Shown one piece after another: positions 55,060 through 64,000 of a stretch of DNA of 64,000 bases. Under the pieces are notes generated by a model. That model saw only the letters and a list, made by a program, of their open reading frames with translations. It did not search any database and was not told the origin of the DNA. Where the stretch lies: assembly GCA_030710605.1 (NCBI GenBank), contig CP092870.1:56133532-56197531 (forward strand). The letters run 5' to 3'. Made by a program: the position numbers and the translations under genes. Every line of letters starts with the position of its first letter. Position 1 is the stretch's first letter. Source of the stretch: Cordylochernes scorpioides. Taxonomy: Eukaryota; Arthropoda; Arachnida; Pseudoscorpiones; Chernetidae.

Positions 55060-55330
55060 CTTTCTTCCATTCTATTAATTACTGCACGTGTATTTTGAAT
55101 GAAAAAAAGGCTTCTTTGAATTGTCTCTTATAGTATTTTTTTTTCATAATCTAGTATCCATGTGTTTTCTAAATTGGAATTATTGTGTCCTGTGTCCTTT
55201 CTGTGTTCTACAAGGGCAGAATTTTCAATTTTATTCCACATCAGAGCATATTCATGGTTTCCTATCCTTTCTTTTAATGTTCTGGATGTCTTTCTTACAT
55301 AGAATTGGTGACAATTCTCAACCTTCATTG
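55060..55330 (-). pseudogene. PLE GIY-YIG endonuclease remnant, second lineage
   Basis: On the minus strand: ENCHQFYVRKTSRTLKERIG, then NHEYALMWNKIENSALVEHR and KDTGHNNSNLENTWILDYEK. This is the typical C-terminal nuclease of Penelope-like elements (YVGKTSR-LKERI-H...H...TGH). A shift at an A run near 55135 precedes a likely last segment KEAFF. It is not closely similar to the element at 42169, so a separate and older lineage is represented. Confidence 0.65.
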
Positions 55331-55342
55331 ATCAAACCTCTT

Positions 55343-55560
55343 TTTTTTTTTGCTTATCTCTAGTACACGTGGAACAGACCATGATAATCATGGTCGGTAG
55401 AAGTAGGTGACTGTTTTTACTGTAAGTGCACCACATGTCTACATATGTAGAAAGCCGTTCGACTTTGCATTTACAAATGTGCCAGAGACCCGTTTGAATA
55501 CTTGCACTCGCTGGTGGGGTTGGACTTTTGCAAGAATCGGGGCCATTTGGGCATTTTTAC
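55343..55560 (-). mobile_element. tRNA-SINE, head missing
   Basis: TTGCTTATCTCTAGTACACG to GCAAGAATCGGGGCCATTTG. It ends before the tRNA-like part. Confidence 0.6.
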
Positions 55561-55599
55561 CTTCTCTTTTTGGTAATTGGGTGTTCACCCAATGGAAGC

Positions 55600-55746
55600 A
55601 TCCTCTTATGGAGGTTCTACTGTATTAGTGATGAAAATTGTCCTTTATAAAGAGGTGTCCTCTCATGGAGGTTGTTCTACTGTATTGGTGATGGAAACTG
55701 TCCTTGGTAGAGAGGTGTCCTCTGATGGAGGTTGTTCTACTGTATT
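55600..55746 (+). mobile_element. MITE-1 right-end repeats
   Basis: CATCCTCTTATGGAGGTTCT and GTGTCCTCTCATGGAGGTTG followed by TTCTACTGTATT recur about three times with a period of 70-76 bp, an embryonic form of the intron 2 array. Confidence 0.6.
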
Positions 55747-55756
55747 AGAAATGTCA

Positions 55757-56125
55757 AACTCCGCCTTTGCCGGTCCCAAGCCCGGATGAAAAAGGAGGAG
55801 GGGGAGCAGTAACAAGCTTGCTATAAAACCTGGGTTCAGTTGGCCCGGCTGATAGTACCCTGTAAGGGCTCCTAATCCAGGGATACAGGATGAGCAGCGT
55901 TTGTACTCCATGTTAGGAGCAGCTGCACATGGTGTCTGTTCCTCATGTAAGAGGCGGCCATTTCTTTTGGAGCTAAGTCGGCCTGCCACTGAGTAGTGCT
56001 CCCAGTCTTAATAACAAAGGCAGAAGCATTCTACCTCACCCAGTCATGATGGTTGTCAAACAGACACCATCAAGGGTCACAACTTGATATCCTAATATGA
56101 TTGAGTGGAGATAAGAAAGAAGAAG
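55757..56125 (+). mobile_element. SINE-A copy with 10-bp target duplication
   Basis: AACTCCGCCTTTGCCGG to GAGATAAGAAAGAAG. AGAAATGTCA occurs at 55747..55756 and 56126..56135. Confidence 0.8.
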
Positions 56126-56410
56126 AGAAATGTCAGACGAGACACTAGTTCAGCTACTAAACTCCAGATCCAAAGTCAGATGCCATCTGATGCTGATAAA
56201 CAAGGAGTTAAGCTTAAGAAATAAAGTGAAACAAACTTTGCCAAACTATGGTAGATCTGTCTGTCTGTCTGGCTGGCTCTTATCTGCTGGAAAGTTCAAT
56301 CATCAGTGTAGTTGAAACAAGGTGAAATATTCAGGTCACCTTCCTTAGATAAAGCCACAACTTACAAATTTCCTCATATTAAACAAAACTAAAATAAATT
56401 TGAAAAATAT
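56126..56410. other. Intergenic sequence, nothing recognised
   Basis: A short open frame shows no recognisable domain. A LINE-A tail in reverse follows at 56413..56490. Confidence 0.45.
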
Positions 56411-56504
56411 AGTCTTCTTCTTTCTTATCTCCACTCAATCATATTAAGGTATCAAGTTTGTAAAGCTTGTTGATGGTGTCTGCCAGGGAAGAATAGTACA
56501 AATG

Positions 56505-56800
56505 TGAAATTGTACTGGGATATGGTTCATAAATTTAAAAAATAATAATAAAAAAGGCATCTCCTTATCGTGCAACTGAAATTTGCTGATGGCTTGCACC
56601 ATCTATCGGAATGAATATCAACAATTCGTTTATTTTTAATTATTCCAGAATTGGACAAATACCCATTCCTGATTAATGTACGTTATTATTAATATTAACA
56701 TGGTTAGCTTCAATAAAATAAGACCTATTCCAAATAATTTAATAGTGCGTCACATTTCAGCAACAGCATTGTTACCATCATCAGACAAAAGAATAAAAAA
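56505..56800. repeat. Dispersed fragment and a family-1 half element
   Basis: 56510..56600 matches the GGCATCTCCTTATC repeat seen at 41430. 56700..56795 on the minus strand has CTGATGA, GGTAACA/TGTTGC and GAAATGTG, a family-1 arm with intact core. Confidence 0.55.
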
Positions 56801-56807
56801 CTACAGC

Positions 56808-57145
56808 TACAGTAGAAAAGCCTTTCTGTAAAGAACAACACCTAGTTACAGAGCTAAAGTGTCCTTTAGGGAGAGCAGCTACAGTAGAACTACCTCTCTG
56901 TAAAGGACAACACCTAGTTACAGAGCCAAAGTGTCCTTTAGGGAGAGCAGCTACGGAAGAACTACCTCTCTGTAAAGGACAATATCTAGTTACAGAACCA
57001 AAGTGTCCTTTAGGGAGAGGTGTTCTCTTACTGGAGAGTTGCTATTATAAAAAAATGGAAATTTTGATGATATGAAAACAATTTTTTTTATAGAGAAGTG
57101 TCCAGTAGAGTGAGTGTCCTCTCATGGAGTATGTTCTACTGTACT
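56808..57145 (+). repeat. MITE-1 with triplicated left end
   Basis: Three left-end units of about 72 bp (CTACAGTAGAACTACCTCTC, then AAAGGACAACACC) are followed by a full MITE-1 interior and the right end GAGTATGTTCTACTGTA. This links the 72-bp array to one MITE in its original context. Confidence 0.75.
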
Positions 57146-57344
57146 TGTATATTTCCAAGTTCCCATAACACTCTCTTATTCAGACACTTGTGGCAAATAT
57201 ATCCTGAAATCAACATTTGTTCAGGATATCAAGCATTCAACATGTAATCTCTTATTTTTCTTTCACACTAGCAGAGACACTACATGAAAAGAGGCCAACA
57301 CATGTTGTTTTTCTTAACTGGATATATATATATAAATTAAGATG

Positions 57345-57675
57345 TGATAAGGCACAATTTGAATTATAGATTATAAACAAAAGGTAATAAGACCAAATCC
57401 AAATAAATAAATAGTGTGTGACATTTCGGTAACAGTGTTGTTACCATCTTCAGACAAAAGTACTGAATGAGAAATTTTACCACAGCATGTTTTAAATAGT
57501 TACTTTTATCAAGTGTGTAAACAAGATAGCAGATAAGAAGAAGATAGAACAGTAACTATTTAAAACATGCTGTGATATTTTTTCTCATTCAGCACTTTTG
57601 TCTGAAGATGGTAACAATGCTGTTACCGAAACGTCGCACACTATTTATTTATTTGAATTTGGTCTTATTACTTTG
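57345..57675. repeat. Inverted family-1 pair with long inner arms
   Basis: The arms include AAATAAATAGTGTGTGACAT / GCACACTATTTATTTATTTG and further matching inner parts up to CACAGCATGTTTTAAATAGT / AACTATTTAAAACATGCTGT. The right arm has CTGAAGA, GGTAACA/TGTTACC, GAAACGTC. Confidence 0.75.
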
Positions 57676-57952
57676 GGTATAAATTAAGATAAAACTGAAG
57701 ATTTTCTATTTATAACAAATGAAGACATTATGACACGAATGTTTCCCTTCACAAATAAATCAAATTTCTACTGTCCTTACTGCGATATTGGGAGGGCTTG
57801 GCTCATCAGTGGTGAACCCTCCCAGCTGTTTTGCCATTTTATCTACCAGACCACTTCTTAGAACTCTAATACTGTATTGGATCATTCTGCTTATATATGC
57901 TACACTGAAGGGTGGAATCTTAGAAATGGTCCATTGGGACATTGTATAGGAT

Positions 57953-58075
57953 GGTGTTGTGGAAGCAGTTTTCTTTTGATATTGTTAAACAACGGTTTTA
58001 TTGGAAAGGTCTCGGCGAGGATGTGCGGAGGTATATAAAGTCCTGTAGAACATACCCAGCATCTCCACCATGAGA
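57953..58075 (+). pseudogene. Gypsy-type integrase zinc-binding remnant
   Basis: The frame reads FDIVKQRFYWKGLGEDVRRY then IKSCRTYPASPP, the QRFYW...DV..Y...C segment of the H2C2 integrase domain of gypsy LTR retrotransposons. Only about 40 codons survive. Confidence 0.6.
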
Positions 58076-58311
58076 TGAGACAAAGGCGGGGATGTGATGC
58101 TCAGATGGTTTATTTGGTGCAGTGCAAGTTATCGTTTTACCCTTCGTCTATTTTTGGATTTTTAATTCAGCAATTAGAATGTACAGTTACAGCTCCATCC
58201 TCTCCTATAACCGGCCCGGCGAGAACACCATGACCTTCCTGGACCGGACCACAAGTCCAGCACTGCACCAAATAAACCATCTGAGCATCACATCCCCGCC
58301 TTTGTCTCATC
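58074..58311. repeat. Perfect 52-bp inverted repeat around 134 bp
   Basis: 58074..58125 and 58260..58311 are exact reverse complements (GATGAGACAAAGGCGGGG... and ...CCCCGCCTTTGTCTCATC). The spacer is relatively GC-rich at its right end (CCGGCCCGGCGAGAACACC). It overlaps the end of the integrase remnant. Confidence 0.8.
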
Positions 58312-58329
58312 AATATTTATTCTATCTTG

Positions 58330-58555
58330 ATGTTGATTATGTAAATTAGCGTGCCATCTGTTATCAGGAATTGTAATTATTTTTATTCGTACGATTATTT
58401 TTTTTTTTGCATAAAACAATTTTCTACTGCTCTTTCTGCAATGATACAAATAAAGGGAGACATCATTTTTTATCATTGCAGTAAGGGCAGTAGAAAATTA
58501 TTTTATTTAAAAAGAATCATATGGGTCAAAGATAGTTCAAATTTTTGGTAATACA
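58330..58555. repeat. AGATGGC-type palindromic MITE
   Basis: GTGCCATCTGTTATCAGG at the left. ATTTTCTACTGC, CTGCAATGATA and TATCATTGCAGTAAGGGCAG form the central palindrome. Confidence 0.6.
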
Positions 58556-58735
58556 GTAGAACTACCTCCCTGTAAAGGACAACACCTAGTTACAGAACCA
58601 AAGTTCCCTTGAGAGAGAGGTGTCCTCTTACTGGAGAGTTGATAATTAGCAAAAATGGAAATTTTGATGAAGAAAACTGCCCTTTATAGAGAGAGGTGTC
58701 CTCTAAGTAAGTGTGTTCTCTCATGAAGATTCTGT
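58556..58735 (+). mobile_element. Pogo-like MITE-1 with the array joined to its right end
   Basis: ACAGTAGAACTACCTCCCTG to TGTTCTCTCATGAAGATTCT. Its right terminus runs straight into the first 123-bp unit. Confidence 0.6.
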
Positions 58736-61290
58736 TGTACCTTTCAGCATGTATATCGGGATTAAGACAATAACTCTGAAAGATATTACAGTGACCTTTA
58801 TTGAAGACACACGAGATAACCAAGTGTGTATACACTCATGGACAAAACTTAAGGAAGTTGTACCTTTTAGCATGTATATCGGGATTGAGACAATAACACC
58901 GAAAGATATTACAGTGACCTTTATTGAAAACACACGAGATAACCAAGTGTGTATACACTCATGAACAATACTTAAGGAAGTTGTACCTTTTAGCATGTAT
59001 ATCGGGATTAAGACAATAACTCTGAAAGTTATTACAGTGGCCTTTATTGAAGACACACGAGATAACCAAGTGTGTATACACTCATGGACAAAACTTAAGG
59101 AAGTTGTACCTTTCAGCATGTATATCGGGATTAAGACAATAACTCTGAAAGATATTACAGTGACCTTTATTGAAGACACACGAGATAACCAAGTGTATAT
59201 ACACTCATGGACAAAACTTAAGGAAGTTGTACCTTTTAGCATGTATATCGGGATTAAGACAATAACTCTGAAAGATATTACAGTGACCTTTATTGAAGAC
59301 ACACGAGATAACCAAGTGTATATACACTCATGGACAAAACTTAAGGAAGTTGTACCTTTTAGCATGTATATCGGGATTAAGACAATAACTCTGAAAGATA
59401 TTACAGTGACCTTTATTGAAGACACACGAGATAACCAAGTGTATATACACTCATGGACAAAACTTAAGAAAGTTGTACCTTTTAGCATGTATATCGGGAT
59501 TCAGACAATAACTCTGAAAGATATTACAGTGACCTTTATTGAAGACACACGAGATAACCAAGTGTATATACACTCATGGACAAAACTTAAGGAAGTTGTA
59601 CCTTTTAGCATGTATATCGGGATTAAGACAATAACTCTGAAAGATATTACAGTGACCTTTATTGAAGACACACGAGATAACCAAGTGTATATACACTCAT
59701 GGACAAAACTTAAGAAAGTTGTACCTTTCAGCATGTATATCGGGATTAAGACAATAACTCTGAAAGATATTACAGTGACCTTTATTGAAGACACACGAGA
59801 TAACCAAGTGTATATACACTCATGGACAAAACTTAAGGAAGTTGTACCTTTCAGCATGTATATCGGGATTAAGACAATAACTCTGAAAGATATTACAGTG
59901 ACCTTTATTGAAGACACACGAGATAACCAAGTGTATATACACTCATGGACAAAACTTAAGGAAGTTGTACCTTTCAGCATGTATATCGGGATTAAGACAA
60001 TAACTCTGAAAGATATTACAGTGACCTTTATTGAAGACACACGAGATAACCAAGTGTATATACACTCATGGACAAAACTTAAGGAAGTTGTACCTTTCAG
60101 CATGTATATCGGGATTAAGACAATAACTCTGAAAGATATTACAGTGACCTTTATTGAAGACACACGAGATAACCAAGTGTATATACACTCATGGACAAAA
60201 CTTAAGAAAGTTGTACCTTTCAGCATGTATATCGGGATTAAGACAATAACTCTGAAAGATATTACAGTGACCTTTATTGAAGACACACGAGATAACCAAG
60301 TGTATATACACTCATGGACAAAACTTAAGGAAGTTGTACCTTTCAGCATGTATATCGGGATTAAGACAATAACTCTGAAAGATATTACAGTGACCTTTAT
60401 TGAAGACACACGAGATAACCAAGTGTATATACACTCATGGACAAAACTTAAGAAAGTTGTACCTTTTAGCATGTATATCGGGATTAAGACAATAACTCTG
60501 AAAGATATTACAGTGACCTTTATTGAAGACACACGAGATAACCAAGTGTATATACACTCATGGACAAAACTTAAGAAAGTTGTACCTTTTAGCATGTATA
60601 TCGGGATTAAGACAATAACTCTGAAAGATATTACAGTGACCTTTATTGAAGACACACGAGATAACCAAGTGTATATACACTCATGGACAAAACTTAAGAA
60701 AGTTGTACCTTTTAGCATGTATATCGGGATTCAGACAATAACTCTGAAAGATATTACAGTGACCTTTATTGAAGACACACGAGATAACTAAGTGTATATA
60801 CACTCATGGACAAAACTTAAGGAAGTTGTACCTTTTAGCATGTATTTCGGGATTCAGACAATAACTCTGAAAGATATTACAGTGACCTTTATTGAAGACA
60901 CACGAGATAACCAAGTGTATATACACTCATGGACAAAACTTAAGGAAGTTGTACCTTTTAGCATGTATATCGGGATTAAGACAATAACTCTGAAAGATAT
61001 TACAGTGACCTTTATTGAAGACACACGAGATAACCAAGTGTGTATACACTCATGGACAAAACTTAAGGAAGTTGTACCTTTCAGCATGTATATCGGGATT
61101 CAGACAATAACTCTGAAAGATATTACAGTGACCTTTATTGAAGACACACGAGATAACCAAGTGTATATACACTCATGGACAAAACTTAAGGAAGTTGTAC
61201 CTTTTAACATGTATATCGGGATTAAGACAATAACTCTGAAAGATATTACAGTGACCTTTATTGAAGACACACGAGATAACCAGTGAAATA
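58735..61290. repeat. 123-bp tandem array with long open frames
   Basis: About 21 units of 123 bp containing ACTCATGGACAAAACTTAAG, GAAGTTGTACCTTTTAGCAT, GTATATCGGGATTAAGACAA and GATATTACAGTGACCTTTAT. Copies are nearly identical; recurrent variants are GGAAG/GAAAG, TTTAGC/TTCAGC, ATTAAG/ATTCAG and TATATA/TGTATA. The plus strand is open for 598 codons at 58995..60791 as 41-residue repeats, and the minus strand is also open for several hundred codons. Dispersed single copies elsewhere are broken, so I do not call it a gene. Confidence 0.93.
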
Positions 61291-61555
61291 AATTGTCTCT
61301 GTATCCTTAAAAGAAATAAGATGAACGGCGTCATAAAAAACTTTCCAATCCCTTAAGGCCATGACTATAGTTGTTATAATTACTTATATTCTCTCAAAAA
61401 AATAAACAAATATATTTTTTTATGGATTTTAGAAAAAGAATTTGATTTGTGACAATAATTTTTTGGCAATGTGTTTCTTTTCATATATATAATCAAATCA
61501 TATGTCCATGGGTTCCCTAAACACCACCAAGCTGTCTTCCATAGTAAATACAGGG
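61291..61555. other. AT-rich intergenic sequence
   Basis: Nothing recognised. Confidence 0.45.
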
Positions 61556-62040
61556 TATATAATAATCCAATACAATAGTAGAGCGGTCTGGAGATTGATT
61601 TGGTGAAACCGCTGAGAGGGTTCACTACTGATGAGCAAAAGCCCTCTCATTCAATGTTCATCATTGTAGTAAAGTCTATAGAGATGATGATATATATATA
61701 TGACATGTCAGAAAATTATTGTTAGAAATTATCGATAGATAGCAATTAAATTTATAAAATAACTCCGTCTTCGCCGGTCCCAAGCCCGGATGAAAAAGGA
61801 GGAGGGGGAGCAGTAACAAACTCACTAAAAAACCTGGGCTCAGCTGGCCATGCTGATAGTACCCTGTCCAGGGATACAGAATGAGCAGTGTTTGTATTCC
61901 ATGTTATGAGCGGCTGCACATGGCGTCTGTTCCTTGGCCATTTCATATTGGAGCTAAGTCAGCCTGCTACTGAGTAGAGCTCCCAGTCTTAATGACAAAG
62001 GCAAACACGTTCTACTTCACCCAGTCATGATGGTTGTCAT
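61556..62040 (+). mobile_element. AGATGGC-type MITE part, then SINE-A without tail
   Basis: 61560..61690 has GAGAGGGTTCACTACTGATG and AGCCCTCTCATTCAATG. SINE-A at 61761..62040 starts AACTCCGTCTTCGCCGG and stops at GATGGTTGTCATAATC, lacking the GAA-type tail. Confidence 0.6.
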
Positions 62041-62064
62041 AATCAAATTTCTAAAATAATTATA

Positions 62065-62290
62065 ATGATAAGGCACAATTTGGATTATAGATTATAAACA
62101 CAAGGTAATAAGACCAAATCCAAATAAATTAATAGTGTATGACGTTTCAGTAACAAAGCTGTTACTGAAACATCACACACTATTTATTTATTTGGATTTG
62201 GTCTTCATTCAGTACTTTTGTCTGAAGATGGTAACAACACTGTTACCGAAACGTCATACACTATTTGGATTTGGTCTTATTACCTTGAGT
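62065..62290. repeat. Family-1 triple: inverted pair plus a direct copy
   Basis: A short inverted pair joined at AGTAACAAAGCTGTTACTG is followed by a second plus-strand arm with CTGAAGA, GGTAACA/TGTTACC and GAAACGTC at about 62220..62255. Confidence 0.7.
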
Positions 62291-62492
62291 TTATAAAAGA
62301 ATTATATTTCGAATCTGCTATCATTCCAAAACAAAATGTTCATTAATTGAGGTTTAAAAGAACAAAATAATTATCTATGGTGTTCTGTGAGACATATTTT
62401 TTTATATAAAGGTACCAAAATGGAGTTTTAAAGATTATGATGAAAATATATGCTACTGTTTAAATTCTGATGTTTTATAAAATAAAATAATT

Positions 62493-62955
62493 AACTCCGC
62501 CTTTGCCGGTCCCAAGCCCGGATGAAAAAGGAGGAGGGGGAGCAGTAACAAGTTTGCTAAAAAACCTGGGTTCAGCTGGGCCGGCTGATAGTACCCTGTA
62601 AGGGTTCCTAATCCAGGGATACAGGATGAGCAGCGTTTGTACTCCATGTTAGGAGCGGCTGCACATGGCGTCTATTCCTCATGTCAGAGGCGGCCATTTC
62701 TTTTGGAGCTAAGTCTGTGGCCTGCTACTGAGTAGTGCTCCCAGTCTTAATGACAAAGGCAGACGCATTTTACTTTACCCAATCATGATGGTTGTCAAAT
62801 TCTCAGCCTGCAACCCCAAGACATATTATTGACTGTATTGACTCATCCATTGATTAGCTCTACTCTTCCCCGGCAGACACCATCAAAAATCTCAAGCTTT
62901 ACAAGCTTGATACCTTAGTGTGATTGAGTGGAGATATGAAAGAAGAAGAAGAAAG
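62493..62955 (+). mobile_element. SINE-A with longer LINE-A tail and 10-bp target duplication
   Basis: AACTCCGCCTTTGCCGG start. After GGTTGTCAAATTCTCAGCCT it carries about 130 bp of LINE-A terminal sequence before the tail AAAGAAGAAGAAGAAAG. ATAAAATAAT flanks it at 62482..62491 and 62956..62965. Confidence 0.75.
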
Positions 62956-62965
62956 ATAAAATAAT

Positions 62966-64000
62966 AAATCTGTGTCTAATATAGCACATTTCCTTTTATT
63001 TATATATCTGTAAAATGTTACTCTTGTGGTGTTATTTATATCTTAAATTCTTCATAACAGGATGTTTAAAAATATTAATATAGAATGACCATTATTTAGC
63101 ATAAAGTAAAAAAATTCTTTATAGACAACATTATATATATTTTTTTGTAACAACTATTAACTAAAATAGATAACCCAGTTCCCTGTAGGATTATCTTTTT
63201 AATAAAATAAAATAAATTTTAAATTTGTTTTCAAACATTAATCCATTACATTGATTTTGATTATCGTTTGGTTTATTATTATATTTGATATAATTTTAGA
63301 CTTTTTAGCCATATGATTATAGAATTTGAAGAATAATTTTTATTACAAAACTGTTCCAAAATATAAAGAAATATTACTTAGCCATACATGATATATATTT
63401 ATTATTAATTTTAGGTTTGAAATAATTATAAAACGATAGAATTTAATATAAAATGTTATCAAAAAATATTTATTGATTGACCAGTTGATAAACCATAATA
63501 AATATTCTAATAGAAATTTTATCAAAACTTACTTAGGTGGAAATTGAACGAAATATCTTTAAAGCGCAGCTACTATGCAAAAATTGGCTTTTAAAAGTTG
63601 TTTATTTATCTCATCGAAATATGCCCCTACTATTTGGTAAATATGTTTTGGTCAAAAAAAAATCAACTCCTACTGTAAAAGTCAAAGTTCATCTTTTTAT
63701 TTTTTATTTCAAAATTTAATTTATAAAATATATTAATTCCTATAAAATTTTCTGAAAATAATAACATATAAAATACAAATATTTTTAAATAATAAATTCC
63801 TGAATATTTTAGTAAAATTCAGTCTAATTTCGAGTCAATAATGTTCTTATTTATTTGGCAACATTGGTTTGGGGTGAAGAAAAATAGCAAGTAAAAGTAA
63901 AAACATTGTATTTGCCGAAAATATTTTAAATTTGATATTTTACTAAAACTTTTAAAATGCTTGCGACTCAAACCCCAAATACCGAATCAATTCAATCAAA
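62966..64000. other. AT-rich intergenic sequence, nothing recognised
   Basis: Very AT-rich throughout. The only open frames are short and low in complexity. No mobile-element family from the rest of the window appears here. Confidence 0.55.

Noticed and set aside
55663-55989. 108-codon frame with GYYQPGQLNPGF and similar frames at 26881, 40499 and 62453
   Set aside because: The same peptide appears wherever SINE-A occurs. It is the translation of a short non-coding element on whichever strand is open.

Overview
The window looks like genomic DNA from an invertebrate animal, probably an arthropod. It holds one spliced gene whose GC-rich exons sit in AT-rich introns filled with mobile elements. 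The RNase H tails of its LINE fragments resemble those I know from arthropods, chelicerates in particular. That placement is low-confidence inference; nothing here fixes the species.

The only host gene I can support is the N-terminal part of a WDR7 / rabconnectin-3-beta (Rbcn-3B) orthologue on the minus strand. Sixteen coding exons could be placed by homology, splice sites and reading phase, from the start codon at 47115 down to exon 16 at 289..530. They join without a phase clash into about 843 codons, roughly the first 55% of a protein of about 1,490 residues. The remainder lies beyond the left edge. WDR7 pairs with the DMXL (rabconnectin-3-alpha) subunit to regulate V-ATPase assembly and organelle acidification.

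Almost everything else is repeats. Four introns carry large tandem arrays or related sequence: a 30-bp array next to exon 8 (15801..17095), a 51-bp array that fills nearly all of intron 6 (19836..25497), and a 76-bp array of about 112 copies in intron 2 (30079..38575). A 127-bp array lies in intron 13 (5030..5900). Upstream of the gene are a 72-bp array (50270..51015) and a 123-bp array (58735..61290). Several arrays are amplified pieces of DNA-transposon-like elements also found dispersed in the window.

Dispersed families, with labels used only here: a tRNA-headed SINE; LINE-A with a GAA-type tail and a partner, SINE-A, that shares its tail; LINE-B with an AACA-type tail and a partner, SINE-B; two pogo/Tigger-like MITE families; a Tc1-like family; a foldback element; and a gypsy integrase remnant. 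A young Penelope-like element (PLE) at 42169..44943, arranged as a long inverted repeat around reverse transcriptase, sits in intron 1.

The most interesting signal is a set of hammerhead-ribozyme-like motifs. The PLE carries two, one in each arm. At least four other repeat families carry the same architecture: a CTGATGA-type core, a stable helix II, GAAA, a 4-nt palindrome or near-palindrome plus one base in the helix III position, and a helix I whose two strands differ between families but still pair. Most copies occur as head-to-head inverted pairs. From 47.2 to 64 kb I see no host gene.
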